From NCBI GenBank assembly GCA_002391235.1, contig DGRX01000008.1:603-64602 (forward strand): a stretch of 64,000 bases of DNA. The letters are read 5' to 3'. The notes under the pieces are model-generated. The model saw nothing but the letters and a program-made list of their open reading frames with translations. It searched no databases and was not told the DNA's origin. A program made the position numbers and the translations under genes. Below, in pieces: positions 7,226 to 16,640 of this stretch (position 1 is its first letter; each line of letters opens with the position of its first letter). The stretch comes from Treponema sp. UBA4377. GTDB taxonomy: Bacteria; Spirochaetota; Spirochaetia; Treponematales; Treponemataceae.

Positions 7226-7915
7226 ATGAACTTGAAGAAAATTTTTCTTGCCGCCATTTGCGGCGGCGCGCTTGTAACGGGAGCCATTGCCGACAACCAT
7301 CCGTACGGAATGGACATCGCTGCGGGCATCGTTGGCTTTGAATCGATAAAATACAAGGTCGATTCCGTTGAAAAATCCGCAAAGGTTGTAAACATTTTTC
7401 CATTAAAAGTGAACACCTACTGTTGTCCCTGGCTTAACAATCACTTGGGAATTTACGGTTCTGTCGGACTTCACACAGGAATTCTTTTTGACCAGAAGGC
7501 AAAGAGCGGCGGAACGGAAATTAAAAACGACGACGCTTTTTTGAACTTGGGCTTTGAGTTTATGCTTGGCCCCGCCTTTGGCGTTGACCTTGGCGACAGC
7601 GGCATCCGCTTTCAAGTCGGAGCGCCCTTGCACTTAATGGGAGGCTTTTACTATTGGGAGAACACAAAGGGCACTCTAAAAACCACGATTACATACGGTT
7701 TTATCGGCATGGCCTTGACGCCCCAGTTCCGCTTTATGGCCAACCGCCGCTGCTCCCTTGTAGTCGGCGCTGACTTTGTCTTTGACTTTGCGCTTAACTA
7801 CACTGCCACGAACGAAGCTGAAAAAGTCAAAACAACAAGCGCCGAACATTCCAAAGACGGCTTGCGCTTTGCCTGCACTCCCTACATTGGCTTGGGAATC
7901 AACTTCGGTGACTAA
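7226..7915 (+). CDS. probable outer-membrane beta-barrel protein
   Basis: A 229-residue exported protein: signal peptide in residues 1-22 (cleavage after GAIA), then alternating hydrophobic and polar strands rich in Gly and aromatic residues (LGIYGSVGLHTGILF, LNLGFEFMLGPAFGVDLG). It ends in a strand, PYIGLGINFGD, although the last residue is not the classical C-terminal Phe. An 8- to 10-strand barrel is plausible. No family is recognised. The start has AGGAGG six bases upstream and a consensus promoter. It precedes tex on the same strand but tex has its own promoter. Confidence 0.6.
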   Translation: MNLKKIFLAAICGGALVTGAIADNHPYGMDIAAGIVGFESIKYKVDSVEKSAKVVNIFPLKVNTYCCPWLNNHLGIYGSVGLHTGILFDQKAKSGGTEIKNDDAFLNLGFEFMLGPAFGVDLGDSGIRFQVGAPLHLMGGFYYWENTKGTLKTTITYGFIGMALTPQFRFMANRRCSLVVGADFVFDFALNYTATNEAEKVKTTSAEHSKDGLRFACTPYIGLGINFGD

Positions 7916-7931
7916 GCGCTTCGCTGAGTGC

Positions 7932-7997
7932 TTGACCTGACATTTCAATTTCAATAGAATAATCCCACTTATCAAAAATAGGTGGGGTTATTTTTTT
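7932..7997 (+). promoter_or_regulatory. tex promoter and hairpin leader
   Basis: TTGACC (7932-7937), 17-base spacer, TAGAAT (7955-7960). The leader then contains AATCCCACTT (7960-7969), a 9-base loop and AGGTGGGGTT, pairing with G-T wobbles, followed by ATTTTTTT and the ATG at 7998. The structure looks like an intrinsic terminator placed before the start codon and would also hide AGGTGG, the only ribosome-binding candidate. Confidence 0.5.
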
Positions 7998-10397
7998 ATG
8001 GAATTCACACAAGAATCGATCGACGCTCTTAGCGTAAACGAAGTTGACATCATGAAGCGCGTGGCTGAGGAGCTTAACATAAAGGTTCAGCAAGTCAGCG
8101 CCGTCATTTCTTTGGTCGCCGAAGGCTGCACTATTCCCTTCATCGCGCGCTACCGCAAAGAGCGACACGGCTCGCTTGACGAGCTTCAAGTGCGCGAAAG
8201 CGACCATCTTTACACCAGCTACAAAAATTTGGAAGAGCGCCGCTTGGAAATCGTAAAGGGAATTTTCGCGCAAAACAAATTGACCGAAAGCCTTTACAAC
8301 GCCGCGATGGGAGCCAAGACTTTGAGCGAGCTTGAAGACCTTTGGGCTCCGTTCAAAAAGAAAAAGAAGACTCGCGGAATGGTCGCGATTGAAAAAGGCT
8401 TGGACGCTCTTGCCGACGCTATGCTTGAATTGGACGACGCCGCTCTCGAAGAAAAAGCCAAGGAATTTGTAAAGACCGACGCGGAAGACCCCGCCTTGAA
8501 CGTTCCGACAGTCCAGGACGCTTTGGACGGAGCCAAGGACATCATCGCAGAGCGCGTTTCGCAAGACACAGACAACCGCGCCGCCGTTCACGACTTGTAC
8601 ATTCAGGGCGGAACGATTGTCACAAAGGGAATCGTCGCAGAAGGACAAAAAGCGGAGGACGTTGAAAAAACTTCCACCTACAAAATGTACTGGGATTACA
8701 GCGAGCCCTTGTCGGAACTTAAGCCCCACCGCATTCTTGCCATCAACCGCGGCGAGCGCGAAGGAGCGCTTGACGTTACGATTGACGTTCCCGTTGACGA
8801 CGCGGTGGCCATGCTTCAAAAGCGTGCCAAGATTCACAACGACTACCACAAGGCCGCGATTGAGGACGGATTGGTCCGCCTTCTAAGCCCCGCCGTCGTT
8901 CGCGAAATACGCAGCGACGAAGCCGACGAGGCCGACGTTCACGGAATCAGCGTCTTTAGCGAAAACCTAAAGAACCTTTTGATGCAGCAGCCGATCAAGG
9001 GCAGCCGCGTTTTGGGAATCGACCCCGGCATCCGCACTGGAACAAAGTGCGCGGCGCTTGACGAAACCGGAAAGTATTTGGGCTACTTTAAAATTTTCCA
9101 AGTGCAAAGCCCCGAAGACTCTTACAAGCAAATTTGCGACGCGATTGACAAGTACGACATTCAGGTTGTGGCCGTAGGAAACGGAACTGGCAGCCAGGAA
9201 GTCCAGGCGATTGTAAGCAAAGTAATCAGCGAAAACTACAAGGACGTTCAGTACACGGTCGTCGACGAAAGCGGCGCGTCGGTATACTCCGCCAGCGACA
9301 TCGCGCGCGAAGAGTTCCCCGACCTTGACCTTACGATTCGCGGTGCCATCAGCATGGGAAGGCGCTTGCAGGACCCGCTGGCCGAGCTTGTTAAGATTGA
9401 CCCAAAGGCGATCGGTGTAGGCCTTTACCAGCACGACGTAAACCAAAAAAAGCTTGGCGACGCGCTTGACGAAGTCGTCGGCTCGGTGGTCAACCAAGTA
9501 GGCGTAAACTTGAACACGGCCAGCTACTCTTTGCTAAAATACGTTTCTGGCATTACAAGCGGAACGGCAAAAAAAATCGTTGCCTATCGCGACGCCAACG
9601 GAAAAATTACAAGCCGCGAGGACCTAAAGAAAGTTCCGGGCCTTGGACCAAAAGCCTTTGAGCAGTGCGCGGGATTCCTAAAAATCGCCGAAAGCTCCGA
9701 CCCGCTCGACAACACTTGGGTTCACCCCGAAAACTATCCGCTCGCGCGCGAACTTTTGCCGCTTGTCCAGAACAAAGAAAAAATATCCGCCGACTTGAAG
9801 AAAAAGTTGGAAGAAAAATATTCTGTCGGCGAGACTACGCTCAACGACATCGTTGACGAGCTCCAAAAACCCAACCGCGACCCGCGCGCCGATTACCCGG
9901 CTCCGATTATGCAAAAGGGCGTCGTCGCTTTTGAAGACCTCAAGCCCGGCATGAAGGTGACAGGAAAAATCCGCAACGTCGTTGACTTTGGCGCCTTTGT
10001 TGACATCGGCCTCCACGAGACCGGCTTGATTCACGTAAGCGAGCTTAGCGACAACTTTGTAAAAGACCCGATGGAAGTGGTAAAGGTAGGCGACGTTCAC
10101 GAGTTTACGATTTTAAACTTGGATATGGACAGGCGCCGCATCAGCCTTTCGCTTAAGAGCGATGCCGCAAGCCGCGCTGGAACCGACGAAAAATCAAAGG
10201 TTCGCGGAACGGCTTCTGGCGCTGGCGGAAAGCGCGTCGTGGTCGTAAAGAAGGGCGGCGCCGGAGCTTCCGGGGCGGGCGCTCGCAACGGCGGCGACTT
10301 TAAGCGCGACAACGGACAGCGCCGCGAAAAGCGCGAGTATCAGGGCAGCGACGACGGCATGATGTACAGCCCTTTTGCTGCACTGTTGAAAAAATGA
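7998..10397 (+). CDS. tex: Tex family RNA-binding transcription accessory protein
   Basis: Tex (YhgF/RtlP family), a cytoplasmic nucleic-acid-binding protein related to eukaryotic Spt6. Its 799 residues fit the usual 720-790 plus a tail. Visible in order: the N-terminal helical Tex domain with IPFIARYRKERHGSLDE near residues 50-66; a YqgF/RNase-H-like domain beginning RVLGIDPGIRTGTKCA near 336; a helix-hairpin-helix region near 500-565 (LLKYVSGITSGTAKKIVAYR and VPGLGPKAFEQCAGFL); and an S1 RNA-binding domain near 650-722 (GKIRNVVDFGAFVDIGL). The last 75 residues are a basic, Gly-rich tail (GAGGKRVVVVKKGGAGASG) suited to extra RNA binding. Regulation may involve the leader hairpin. Confidence 0.95.
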   Translation: MEFTQESIDALSVNEVDIMKRVAEELNIKVQQVSAVISLVAEGCTIPFIARYRKERHGSLDELQVRESDHLYTSYKNLEERRLEIVKGIFAQNKLTESLYNAAMGAKTLSELEDLWAPFKKKKKTRGMVAIEKGLDALADAMLELDDAALEEKAKEFVKTDAEDPALNVPTVQDALDGAKDIIAERVSQDTDNRAAVHDLYIQGGTIVTKGIVAEGQKAEDVEKTSTYKMYWDYSEPLSELKPHRILAINRGEREGALDVTIDVPVDDAVAMLQKRAKIHNDYHKAAIEDGLVRLLSPAVVREIRSDEADEADVHGISVFSENLKNLLMQQPIKGSRVLGIDPGIRTGTKCAALDETGKYLGYFKIFQVQSPEDSYKQICDAIDKYDIQVVAVGNGTGSQEVQAIVSKVISENYKDVQYTVVDESGASVYSASDIAREEFPDLDLTIRGAISMGRRLQDPLAELVKIDPKAIGVGLYQHDVNQKKLGDALDEVVGSVVNQVGVNLNTASYSLLKYVSGITSGTAKKIVAYRDANGKITSREDLKKVPGLGPKAFEQCAGFLKIAESSDPLDNTWVHPENYPLARELLPLVQNKEKISADLKKKLEEKYSVGETTLNDIVDELQKPNRDPRADYPAPIMQKGVVAFEDLKPGMKVTGKIRNVVDFGAFVDIGLHETGLIHVSELSDNFVKDPMEVVKVGDVHEFTILNLDMDRRRISLSLKSDAASRAGTDEKSKVRGTASGAGGKRVVVVKKGGAGASGAGARNGGDFKRDNGQRREKREYQGSDDGMMYSPFAALLKK

Positions 10398-10411
10398 GCT
10401 GCTTCTGGTTA

Positions 10412-10457
10412 TAAAAAAAACGGCGGACTGCCAAAAGGCTGCCCGCCATTTTTTTTT
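10412..10457. terminator. bidirectional intrinsic terminator after tex
   Basis: An imperfect stem (10422-10432 with 10437-10447, loop AAAA, two mismatches) is flanked by eight A on the left and nine T on the right. It can serve both tex and the convergent lipoprotein gene. Confidence 0.8.
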
Positions 10458-10464
10458 GTCGCGG

Positions 10465-12585
10465 CTACTGAACTGTAATGCCGCCGGTTACGACATTTAT
10501 GATATACGTTTTGCCATATTGGAAAGTATAATCAACCCAAGAGTGCGTCACGGTTTGATTGTGGTAACTGTCTTTATATCCAACTGTAATGTTAATATCT
10601 TGTCGTGGGCCTGTTATTTTTTCAGCCGGCGAATAAGTTGAATTCTTTGTATTGTAGCTCCATGTGTGATCGACGCTTGAAGAGGTTGAAACGAGGTCAT
10701 AGCCCATTCCAATAAGTGTAGCGCCGCTTGCCGGGTAATACAATTGGATATAGTAGCAGTTTTCTGTCCAAATAGCGGTAAAGGTTGAGTCTCCGTATAT
10801 GCTTACAGTTTGTCCAGCTGCGAATGTGTTGTCTCCGCATTTCCAGCATTTAAAGGTGTAGCCGCTCTTTGTTCCTGCCGAAGGTAGCGTTGTGGTTCCG
10901 CCGTATCCTGTGATTTCTCTTGAAGGATTGGATGTCGTAGCATTGCTGAATGAAACCGTATATTTTGGCAAGTACCAAACGGCGTAAAGCGTAATGTCCT
11001 CGGTAAGATCTATGTTTTGTCCGCTTACATACGCTCTTTCGCCTGAGGCGGTTCTTGCCCAACCTTTTAATAGATATCGGCTAGGACCGCCTTGATATAA
11101 TCTTACCAAGCCCAATTCGTTTGCGGACTTTATTTCTCCATGAACGCCAGTCAATTCTGTTCCAAGAATTGACTGCGTTTCAGTTTCAATGGTTGCGCCA
11201 CTTGCGTTCTTTACGTATGTAATCGTATACGTAACTTCTTTATCCCAAAGAGCGTAAAGCGTCATGTCTTCCGAAACTGTTAATGAAGCTCCGTCTTGAT
11301 ACAAGACGTCTTCCGCGTCGTTTTGCAAAGCCCAGCCTCTGAATCTGTAGCCAGAACGAGAAAGATTAAGGTCAGAAGCTGTTTTTAGCGAGATGTTTAC
11401 AGGAGGAATGTTTGGGTCAAATTCAAGACAATCCGCCGTGGCTAATTGAGAATCTTTGGATAAACTGCCCCCATTTGCGTTGAAAGTGATTTTGTGGGAT
11501 TTGGGACATTTCCATACGGCGTATAAGTTTGTGTCGCTGTCAAGCGTAATTTTGTCAGGGTCTTTATATTCAATTACTGCTGAAGTGGGGTTTTTTGCCC
11601 ATCCGACATGTGTAAATCCTGCCCTTTCGCAAAAATAAATTCCCAAATCGTATAGTGTTTTGAACGGGTATGTAAAGATGCCGTTGATTCCGTTTCCTGA
11701 AAGAGTTTGCGTCACTGTTTCTTTTTTTGTGCCATGGTCGCTAAATTGTGTTCCATTGCCATAAAAAGTGATGGTGTATGTTGCGGGATATGACCAAACC
11801 GCATAGAAATTTGTGTCTTCATTTACAGATTTTAAGGGACTTCCAATTCGTGAAATCTCTACAGTTTCTGCGGCTGATGCTTTGTCCCATCCTTCGAAAG
11901 TGTAGCCGTCAGGTGTCGCAACTCCAAAGTCTATTGCATAAGGATAGTCAAATTTCATTCCAGGCGGTAATAAATATGTTTCGGTGATGCCATTGTCCGC
12001 GCCATTCGCATACCAGTTGATTGTGTTCACATGGTCGGTAAGTTTGTATATCGTTCCGCCATGGAAAGAAGAATTCCAATGGATATTTCCGCATGACGAT
12101 ATGTCGATGTTTTCGCTGTTTTCTTCATTGTCATACGTGCCGTCGTCTATCCAGTCGCCGTTTTGCAGGGCTATGAATTCTCCAAGTTGGCGCGCGCGGA
12201 AAAGGGGGCAGCGCCAAGTTCCGTCATTTTGACATGTGCTTGAATTATAAGAACGGAACGGCGTTCCTTGAGCTGTGCGCTCATCGTATGACTGGTATCC
12301 GGACCTGATTGTAAATCTTTTGTCAGAGATGCGATATATTTTGAATTCGCCGCCAGTTATATAATAATAGTATTCAAACCAAGACGCTTCGGTCATCGTT
12401 GTTCGACCGTTCGAGTCAACTTGGTCATAAGGCGCTAAGTATTTTCCTTCAAGGTCTGACAGAAGAATTTCAGCGCCATAGTTCATTCCGCTGCCACCAC
12501 CGCCGCCGCCGGCTGCGTTTGCGCATGAAAAAAGCATTATGGAAATTAAAGAGACGAACGCAATCCAAATCGTAAACTTCCGCAT
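10465..12585 (-). CDS. lipoprotein with InlB B-repeats (Listeria-Bacteroides repeats)
   Basis: A 706-residue surface lipoprotein candidate. The signal peptide ends in the lipobox IMLFSC (Cys about 20) followed by a Gly-rich linker. Residues about 35-180 are an unassigned N-terminal domain. At least five beta-grasp InlB B-repeats follow, each ending in a GW and a (L/F)YAVW- or TAIW-type strand: YTFEGWDKA, FTHVGWAKN, YRFRGWALQ, YLLKGWART and YTFKCWKCG mark their centres. The C-terminal 100 residues are different and Tyr-rich. Such repeats commonly serve as stalks in adhesins, so a role at the cell surface is inferred. GGAGG lies upstream of the ATG. Codon use is less GC-rich than in neighbouring core genes. 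Confidence 0.85.
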   Translation of the reverse strand: MRKFTIWIAFVSLISIMLFSCANAAGGGGGGSGMNYGAEILLSDLEGKYLAPYDQVDSNGRTTMTEASWFEYYYYITGGEFKIYRISDKRFTIRSGYQSYDERTAQGTPFRSYNSSTCQNDGTWRCPLFRARQLGEFIALQNGDWIDDGTYDNEENSENIDISSCGNIHWNSSFHGGTIYKLTDHVNTINWYANGADNGITETYLLPPGMKFDYPYAIDFGVATPDGYTFEGWDKASAAETVEISRIGSPLKSVNEDTNFYAVWSYPATYTITFYGNGTQFSDHGTKKETVTQTLSGNGINGIFTYPFKTLYDLGIYFCERAGFTHVGWAKNPTSAVIEYKDPDKITLDSDTNLYAVWKCPKSHKITFNANGGSLSKDSQLATADCLEFDPNIPPVNISLKTASDLNLSRSGYRFRGWALQNDAEDVLYQDGASLTVSEDMTLYALWDKEVTYTITYVKNASGATIETETQSILGTELTGVHGEIKSANELGLVRLYQGGPSRYLLKGWARTASGERAYVSGQNIDLTEDITLYAVWYLPKYTVSFSNATTSNPSREITGYGGTTTLPSAGTKSGYTFKCWKCGDNTFAAGQTVSIYGDSTFTAIWTENCYYIQLYYPASGATLIGMGYDLVSTSSSVDHTWSYNTKNSTYSPAEKITGPRQDINITVGYKDSYHNQTVTHSWVDYTFQYGKTYIINVVTGGITVQ

Positions 12586-12761
12586 AAAATCCTCCGAGAC
12601 GTAAAACCGCCAAAAAAATAAAAACGAGCCGCTTTGACTAAGAAAAAAACGGCTTAAATTTACAAATTGAACGATTTTTGTTGAACTTTAACGATTAGTC
12701 TTTTTTGATAGGATAAATTTATTATCTCATATTTTGGCGATTTGTCAAGGAAAAAAGGAAA

Positions 12762-12778
12762 TTTTACCGGCGGTAAAA
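12762..12778. promoter_or_regulatory. possible operator palindrome
   Basis: TTTTACC-GGC-GGTAAAA is a perfect inverted repeat with a 3-base centre. It lies 25 bases upstream of the -35 box of the lipoprotein gene at 12841, so it could bind an activator. No regulator can be named. Confidence 0.4.
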
Positions 12779-12803
12779 ATCTCCATTTTCTCCAAAGATT
12801 TTC

Positions 12804-12840
12804 TTGCTTTTTTACGGCGCTTGCGCTACAATGTTCTACT
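12804..12840 (+). promoter_or_regulatory. promoter of the 12841 lipoprotein gene, predicted leaderless
   Basis: TTGCTT (12804-12809), 17-base spacer, TACAAT (12827-12832), 8 bases to the ATG. No ribosome binding site is visible. The remainder of the 12586-12840 gap holds only the palindrome at 12762. Confidence 0.7.
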
Positions 12841-15225
12841 ATGAACAAATACGCGCGGGCGCCGATTTTTTGCGCCGCCACAATCATTAGCTTGCTCTTT
12901 TTTTCTTGCGGGAACTTTTCGGGGCTTTCCATTCCAGAAAAAGTTTCAATAAAGACCAGCGCCGAATATTCAGGCGCCTTGGGCCAAAAATATTTTGACC
13001 TTACCGAAAAGCTTGGAACGCAAATGCTTGACGAGGTAAGCCAAAAAGCCAAGGCCGACGTTTACAAATACGTTCCCGATCCAAGCGACGCTTCGCTAAA
13101 ATACTTGCTTCACAAAAAGCTTTACGACGTTCCGCTCAATGTGGGCGAGTACGTTGACTCGATGAACTTTGACAGCTCGCTCAACGCCGACATGGACTTT
13201 GAGGCGACGATTACGCTTCCGACTGTTTCAATGTCGCAGTCGCTTCCGATACCGGGCGACCCTGGCTCCGTTCCAATCACATTGCCGAACCTCTTGGCCA
13301 ACGTGACCCTTGACCAGGCGATAAAGTCTGCCAAAATAAAAAAAGGCTCGGTAATCGTCCGCGCGACAGGAAGCGGAGCGTCTTTTGACATTAGCGCCTT
13401 TAGCTTGACCGGCGTGGCGAAAGACGCGGCGGGAACGCAAGCCTACGCCGCAAGCGATTTTGCCGCGGGCGGCGGAACGGGAACTTATCTAATCGACAAA
13501 AAGTTGGATTTGGCCAACGCATACATAACGATTCCGGCAAGCCAGGTTGCCGTTGGCGGAACGCTTGCAAAAAACGACCCAAGCGAGACAATCTCCGGAA
13601 CTGGAACTTTGACTTTTTCGATCGTGGTGGAAGAGCTTTCGGAGGTCGTGATTGACATGACCCAATACGGCGGCTTTGAGATGAACTCGACAAGCGCCAA
13701 CAAGACAAAAGTTTCCGCCGACATGGTAAAGTATGTAAAGACGATGGACTTTGGCCAGCAAACGGCGACTCCCGACGGCTACTACTACAAGAGCGACGCG
13801 GGCGGAAACATCACGGCCGCAAAAGGCAAAGGAAAGGGCGTAAAGTTCAACGTTGTAAACTCATTCCCGGCAGGAAACGACATCGCGGTTGAGATTAAGT
13901 CCAGCACTTTTGGAATCGACTCGACCGACGGAATGTATGTCAACGGCGAGAGCGCCTCCGCGTCCGACGTCAAAATTCCGGCAAAAGGAAACCAGTCCAA
14001 AAACGCGATTTCGTTCGCGGAGTTTAGTCCGATAGATGTTGAGGGAACCTTGTCCGCCGGCGATTACATAAACTTTTCCGTAAAGCTTTCGAACAGCCAA
14101 ACTTTTTCAAACCTTGTGATGGGAGCGACATACAAAATCGCGATAAGCGATTCCGAAGTCCTTATGGATTGGGACAAGGTTGTATTAAAGTTGGACAGCT
14201 TGGCCCCTGTCAGCGACGTGAGCGATATGTCAGACTTTTCGATTAACGAAATGCTAAAAGAAATCGACAATCCCGAAATGAAAAGATTGATAGACAACAG
14301 CGAGCTTGTTTCGCTACCTGTTTATTTCTTGGTCCAAAAGCCGGTCGGCGCTTTGGCGGACTTGGTTAGCGGCATTACTTTTGACGGAAAAATTTACTTG
14401 ACTTACACGGAGTCTTCAGCCTCAAAAACTGAATACGTCGTTGGTTCTAGCGGCGCGGCTGAAACACTTTCGCTTTGCGAGCCGATGCTGTGGCCTTCGT
14501 TGGACAAAGTTGTTACAAAGAAGTTTGAGACAATAGGAACTGACTATAGTTTTTACAAAGACATAGCCGATGTCTTAAACAAGCGCGCCGCGAATTTAAA
14601 AGTAAACTACAACATTTCTGTTTCGGGCGGATCGGTTGTCGATTTGTACAAGGCCAGGCTTGACAGCATGTCTTCTTCCGACACTTGCGACATCGCGGTT
14701 GAGATGGCGGCCGTCTTGCCCCTGCATTTTACGACTAAAGCTTCCACGACGATGGACGTTTACGAGCTTGCCAAAATGGACGTTAGCGACAAGGACGATT
14801 TGCTTGACCGCAGCGACGTTTCAAAAACGGAAGAATACGAAAAAATCGCAAAGTCAATTTCATACTTTAGAATAAACTACAACTTGATAAACTCCGCGCT
14901 TGGCAATGTGGCCGCGACAATAGAGATTGACGACAGCCATTCCGGCGAGGCTGGCGCGGCGCAGTATTCTGGCATCAAGAAAACCGTTCAAGTTACAGTC
15001 GGCAACGCTTCTGACGATGTGGTTGATTTTTCGCCGGAAGAAATCAAATCCGTTTTGACGCATTTCTTTAAGCCCAAGATGACGATGACGGTTGCCGGCG
15101 GACAGGAACTTAAGGTTTGGCGCCACGCGGTGGAATCGCCCACGGCGCTTGGAATCAGTCCCGTCATTACGCTAAAGCTTGACGAGAACAGTCCGATTGA
15201 CATCAAGGACATAATCAAAAAGTAG
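12841..15225 (+). CDS. large lipoprotein of unknown function
   Basis: A 794-residue protein with a lipoprotein signal: basic start, hydrophobic core and lipobox LLFFSC at about 18-23. The mature part is strand-rich with many Ser, Asp and Lys and no membrane segment. It shows recurring text such as KYVKTMDFGQQTATPDG, ITFDGKIYLTYTESSASK and RDYSFYKDIADVL-like helices, but no family I recognise. It is followed after 10 bases by a barrel-type exported protein with AGGAGG, so the two are probably co-expressed and may form an outer-membrane pair. The start is the ATG just after the promoter; an earlier in-frame extension would begin upstream of the -35 box. Confidence 0.75.
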   Translation: MNKYARAPIFCAATIISLLFFSCGNFSGLSIPEKVSIKTSAEYSGALGQKYFDLTEKLGTQMLDEVSQKAKADVYKYVPDPSDASLKYLLHKKLYDVPLNVGEYVDSMNFDSSLNADMDFEATITLPTVSMSQSLPIPGDPGSVPITLPNLLANVTLDQAIKSAKIKKGSVIVRATGSGASFDISAFSLTGVAKDAAGTQAYAASDFAAGGGTGTYLIDKKLDLANAYITIPASQVAVGGTLAKNDPSETISGTGTLTFSIVVEELSEVVIDMTQYGGFEMNSTSANKTKVSADMVKYVKTMDFGQQTATPDGYYYKSDAGGNITAAKGKGKGVKFNVVNSFPAGNDIAVEIKSSTFGIDSTDGMYVNGESASASDVKIPAKGNQSKNAISFAEFSPIDVEGTLSAGDYINFSVKLSNSQTFSNLVMGATYKIAISDSEVLMDWDKVVLKLDSLAPVSDVSDMSDFSINEMLKEIDNPEMKRLIDNSELVSLPVYFLVQKPVGALADLVSGITFDGKIYLTYTESSASKTEYVVGSSGAAETLSLCEPMLWPSLDKVVTKKFETIGTDYSFYKDIADVLNKRAANLKVNYNISVSGGSVVDLYKARLDSMSSSDTCDIAVEMAAVLPLHFTTKASTTMDVYELAKMDVSDKDDLLDRSDVSKTEEYEKIAKSISYFRINYNLINSALGNVAATIEIDDSHSGEAGAAQYSGIKKTVQVTVGNASDDVVDFSPEEIKSVLTHFFKPKMTMTVAGGQELKVWRHAVESPTALGISPVITLKLDENSPIDIKDIIKK

Positions 15226-15235
15226 GAGGGCGGAT

Positions 15236-16486
15236 ATGAAAAAATTATTGTTCGTAGTTTTAACGCTTTGCCTCTCTTCGCTTTTTGCGGAACTGTATCC
15301 GGCCCGCCGCTACGTTGAGCTTGGCGTGGGCGTAGACGTGTTGGCCGCGCAAAACGCAATGCCGCTTGCCGACATCTTTAAAAAGAATCTTGTCCTTGAT
15401 TTAAAAGGCATTTCTTCAAGCCTTCCCAAGTCTGGCTTTAGGGCTTACCTTTGGGAGGCGGACGACGTTCACTTGGACTTTAACTTTAAAAAGTTTGGCT
15501 TTGGCTTCCACATGAATACGGAATATTCGGCCAACTTTAATATTTCAAAAGAATTGTTTGACATTTTGGGCAAAGGAATCAGTCCCGGAAAAGAATACAC
15601 GGCCGAAGGAAACGTTTGGGCGGAGTCATTCGTTTCGTTCAGCGTTCCGGTAAGGTTTAACGTAGGCAAGTGGCGAGTCAAGGTCGCGCCGGCTTGCTTC
15701 GCTCCGATTTTTTACGCGCCTTCAACAACCGTAAAGGCCCGCGCCGTTAACGGCAACGACGGCTCGGTTACGATTAGCGCTTCAGCCCCCATTGAATTTT
15801 ACACAGTCGGAAAATACAAGGACATTGTAAAAAACGGAACGATTTCCACGGACTTCTTTAAAGACTTTGACGGAAAAGACATCGGCCAGGATCTGGCGCG
15901 GGCCATGGGCTTTGACATAAGCGCCTTGGTTGAATACCCCTTGTTTGACAGCTTGGATATCGGCGGCTACGCCAACATTCCAATCGTTCCCGCCCGCCTA
16001 AAAGGAAAGGTCAGCGCCACCGCGACGCTTTCGGCGCAGTGCGATTCAATCATGCGCGTGATCACCGATGACAGCAAGTTTGAAAAGAACGCCGAAATTA
16101 CCGACGCGGTTTATTCCGACGCCAACTATGCGGTAAACCGCCCGATGCGCTTGGGCGCCGAATGCGCTTGGCGGCCGGTGGGCAAATGGCTTACCTTGCG
16201 AGGTTCGGCCGGCTTGGCTTTGCGAAACCCCTTTGGCGCGGACTTTAGCGCGAAGAGCGTCTATCCTGAATACAAGCTTGGCCTGGAAATTGTCGGAATC
16301 GGAATGTTCGGCTTGGGCCTTTCAACCGAATACACAAAAAAAGTTTTCGCGCACGCTGTCGGCATTATGCTTAACTTTAGGGCGATTGAATTTGACATTT
16401 CGGCCGCGGTTTGCAGCCCGACCTTTGTCCAGTCCTTCAAGGGCGAAGGCGTGGCCGCCGCCCTTGGCGTAAAGCTGGGCTGGTAG
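15236..16486 (+). CDS. probable outer-membrane beta-barrel, partner of the upstream lipoprotein
   Basis: A 416-residue exported protein. The signal peptide covers residues 1-18 (cleavage near LFAEL). The mature part has a repeated strand pattern with aromatic ends, e.g. LDFNFKKFGFGFHMNTEYSA, WRVKVAPACFAPIFYAP, LTLRGSAGLALRNPFGADF and ends GVAAALGVKLGW. The closing aromatic residue fits the C-terminal barrel signal. I recognise the layout of spirochaetal barrel proteins but not a named family. A strong AGGAGG lies 5 bases from the ATG, and only 10 bases separate it from the lipoprotein gene, implying translation from the same transcript. Confidence 0.65.
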   Translation: MKKLLFVVLTLCLSSLFAELYPARRYVELGVGVDVLAAQNAMPLADIFKKNLVLDLKGISSSLPKSGFRAYLWEADDVHLDFNFKKFGFGFHMNTEYSANFNISKELFDILGKGISPGKEYTAEGNVWAESFVSFSVPVRFNVGKWRVKVAPACFAPIFYAPSTTVKARAVNGNDGSVTISASAPIEFYTVGKYKDIVKNGTISTDFFKDFDGKDIGQDLARAMGFDISALVEYPLFDSLDIGGYANIPIVPARLKGKVSATATLSAQCDSIMRVITDDSKFEKNAEITDAVYSDANYAVNRPMRLGAECAWRPVGKWLTLRGSAGLALRNPFGADFSAKSVYPEYKLGLEIVGIGMFGLGLSTEYTKKVFAHAVGIMLNFRAIEFDISAAVCSPTFVQSFKGEGVAAALGVKLGW

Positions 16487-16562
16487 CCGTGCCGAGCGCG
16501 GCAGCGCGAGTGCGATACCTTGAGAGGCCTCATTCCCGCAAGGGAATGAGCGCGGCCGCTCG

Positions 16563-16591
16563 TTGACTTTGAGCCTTCTTTTCAGTATAAT
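16563..16591 (+). promoter_or_regulatory. promoter of the nfnAB-mraY operon
   Basis: TTGACT (16563-16568), 17-base spacer, TATAAT (16586-16591). The leader of about 42 bases contains a small hairpin, CGCC-AAAC-GGCG, and AAGGAAG before the ATG at 16641. Just upstream is a hairpin CATTCCC-GCAA-GGGAATG (16531-16548) that may end transcription of the barrel gene. Confidence 0.75.
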
Positions 16592-16640
16592 TAATAAAAT
16601 TTAGATTCGCTGAACGCCAAACGGCGCTCAAGGAAGAGCT

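Noticed and set aside
6733..7229. Open frames across structured element copy B
   Set aside because: They run through the palindromic repeat and the promoter of the next gene and show no homology; similar spurious frames cross copies A and C.
7899..8849. 316-codon open frame antisense to tex
   Set aside because: It lies entirely opposite a well-recognised gene, uses residues typical of reversed GC-rich codons, and has no start signal.
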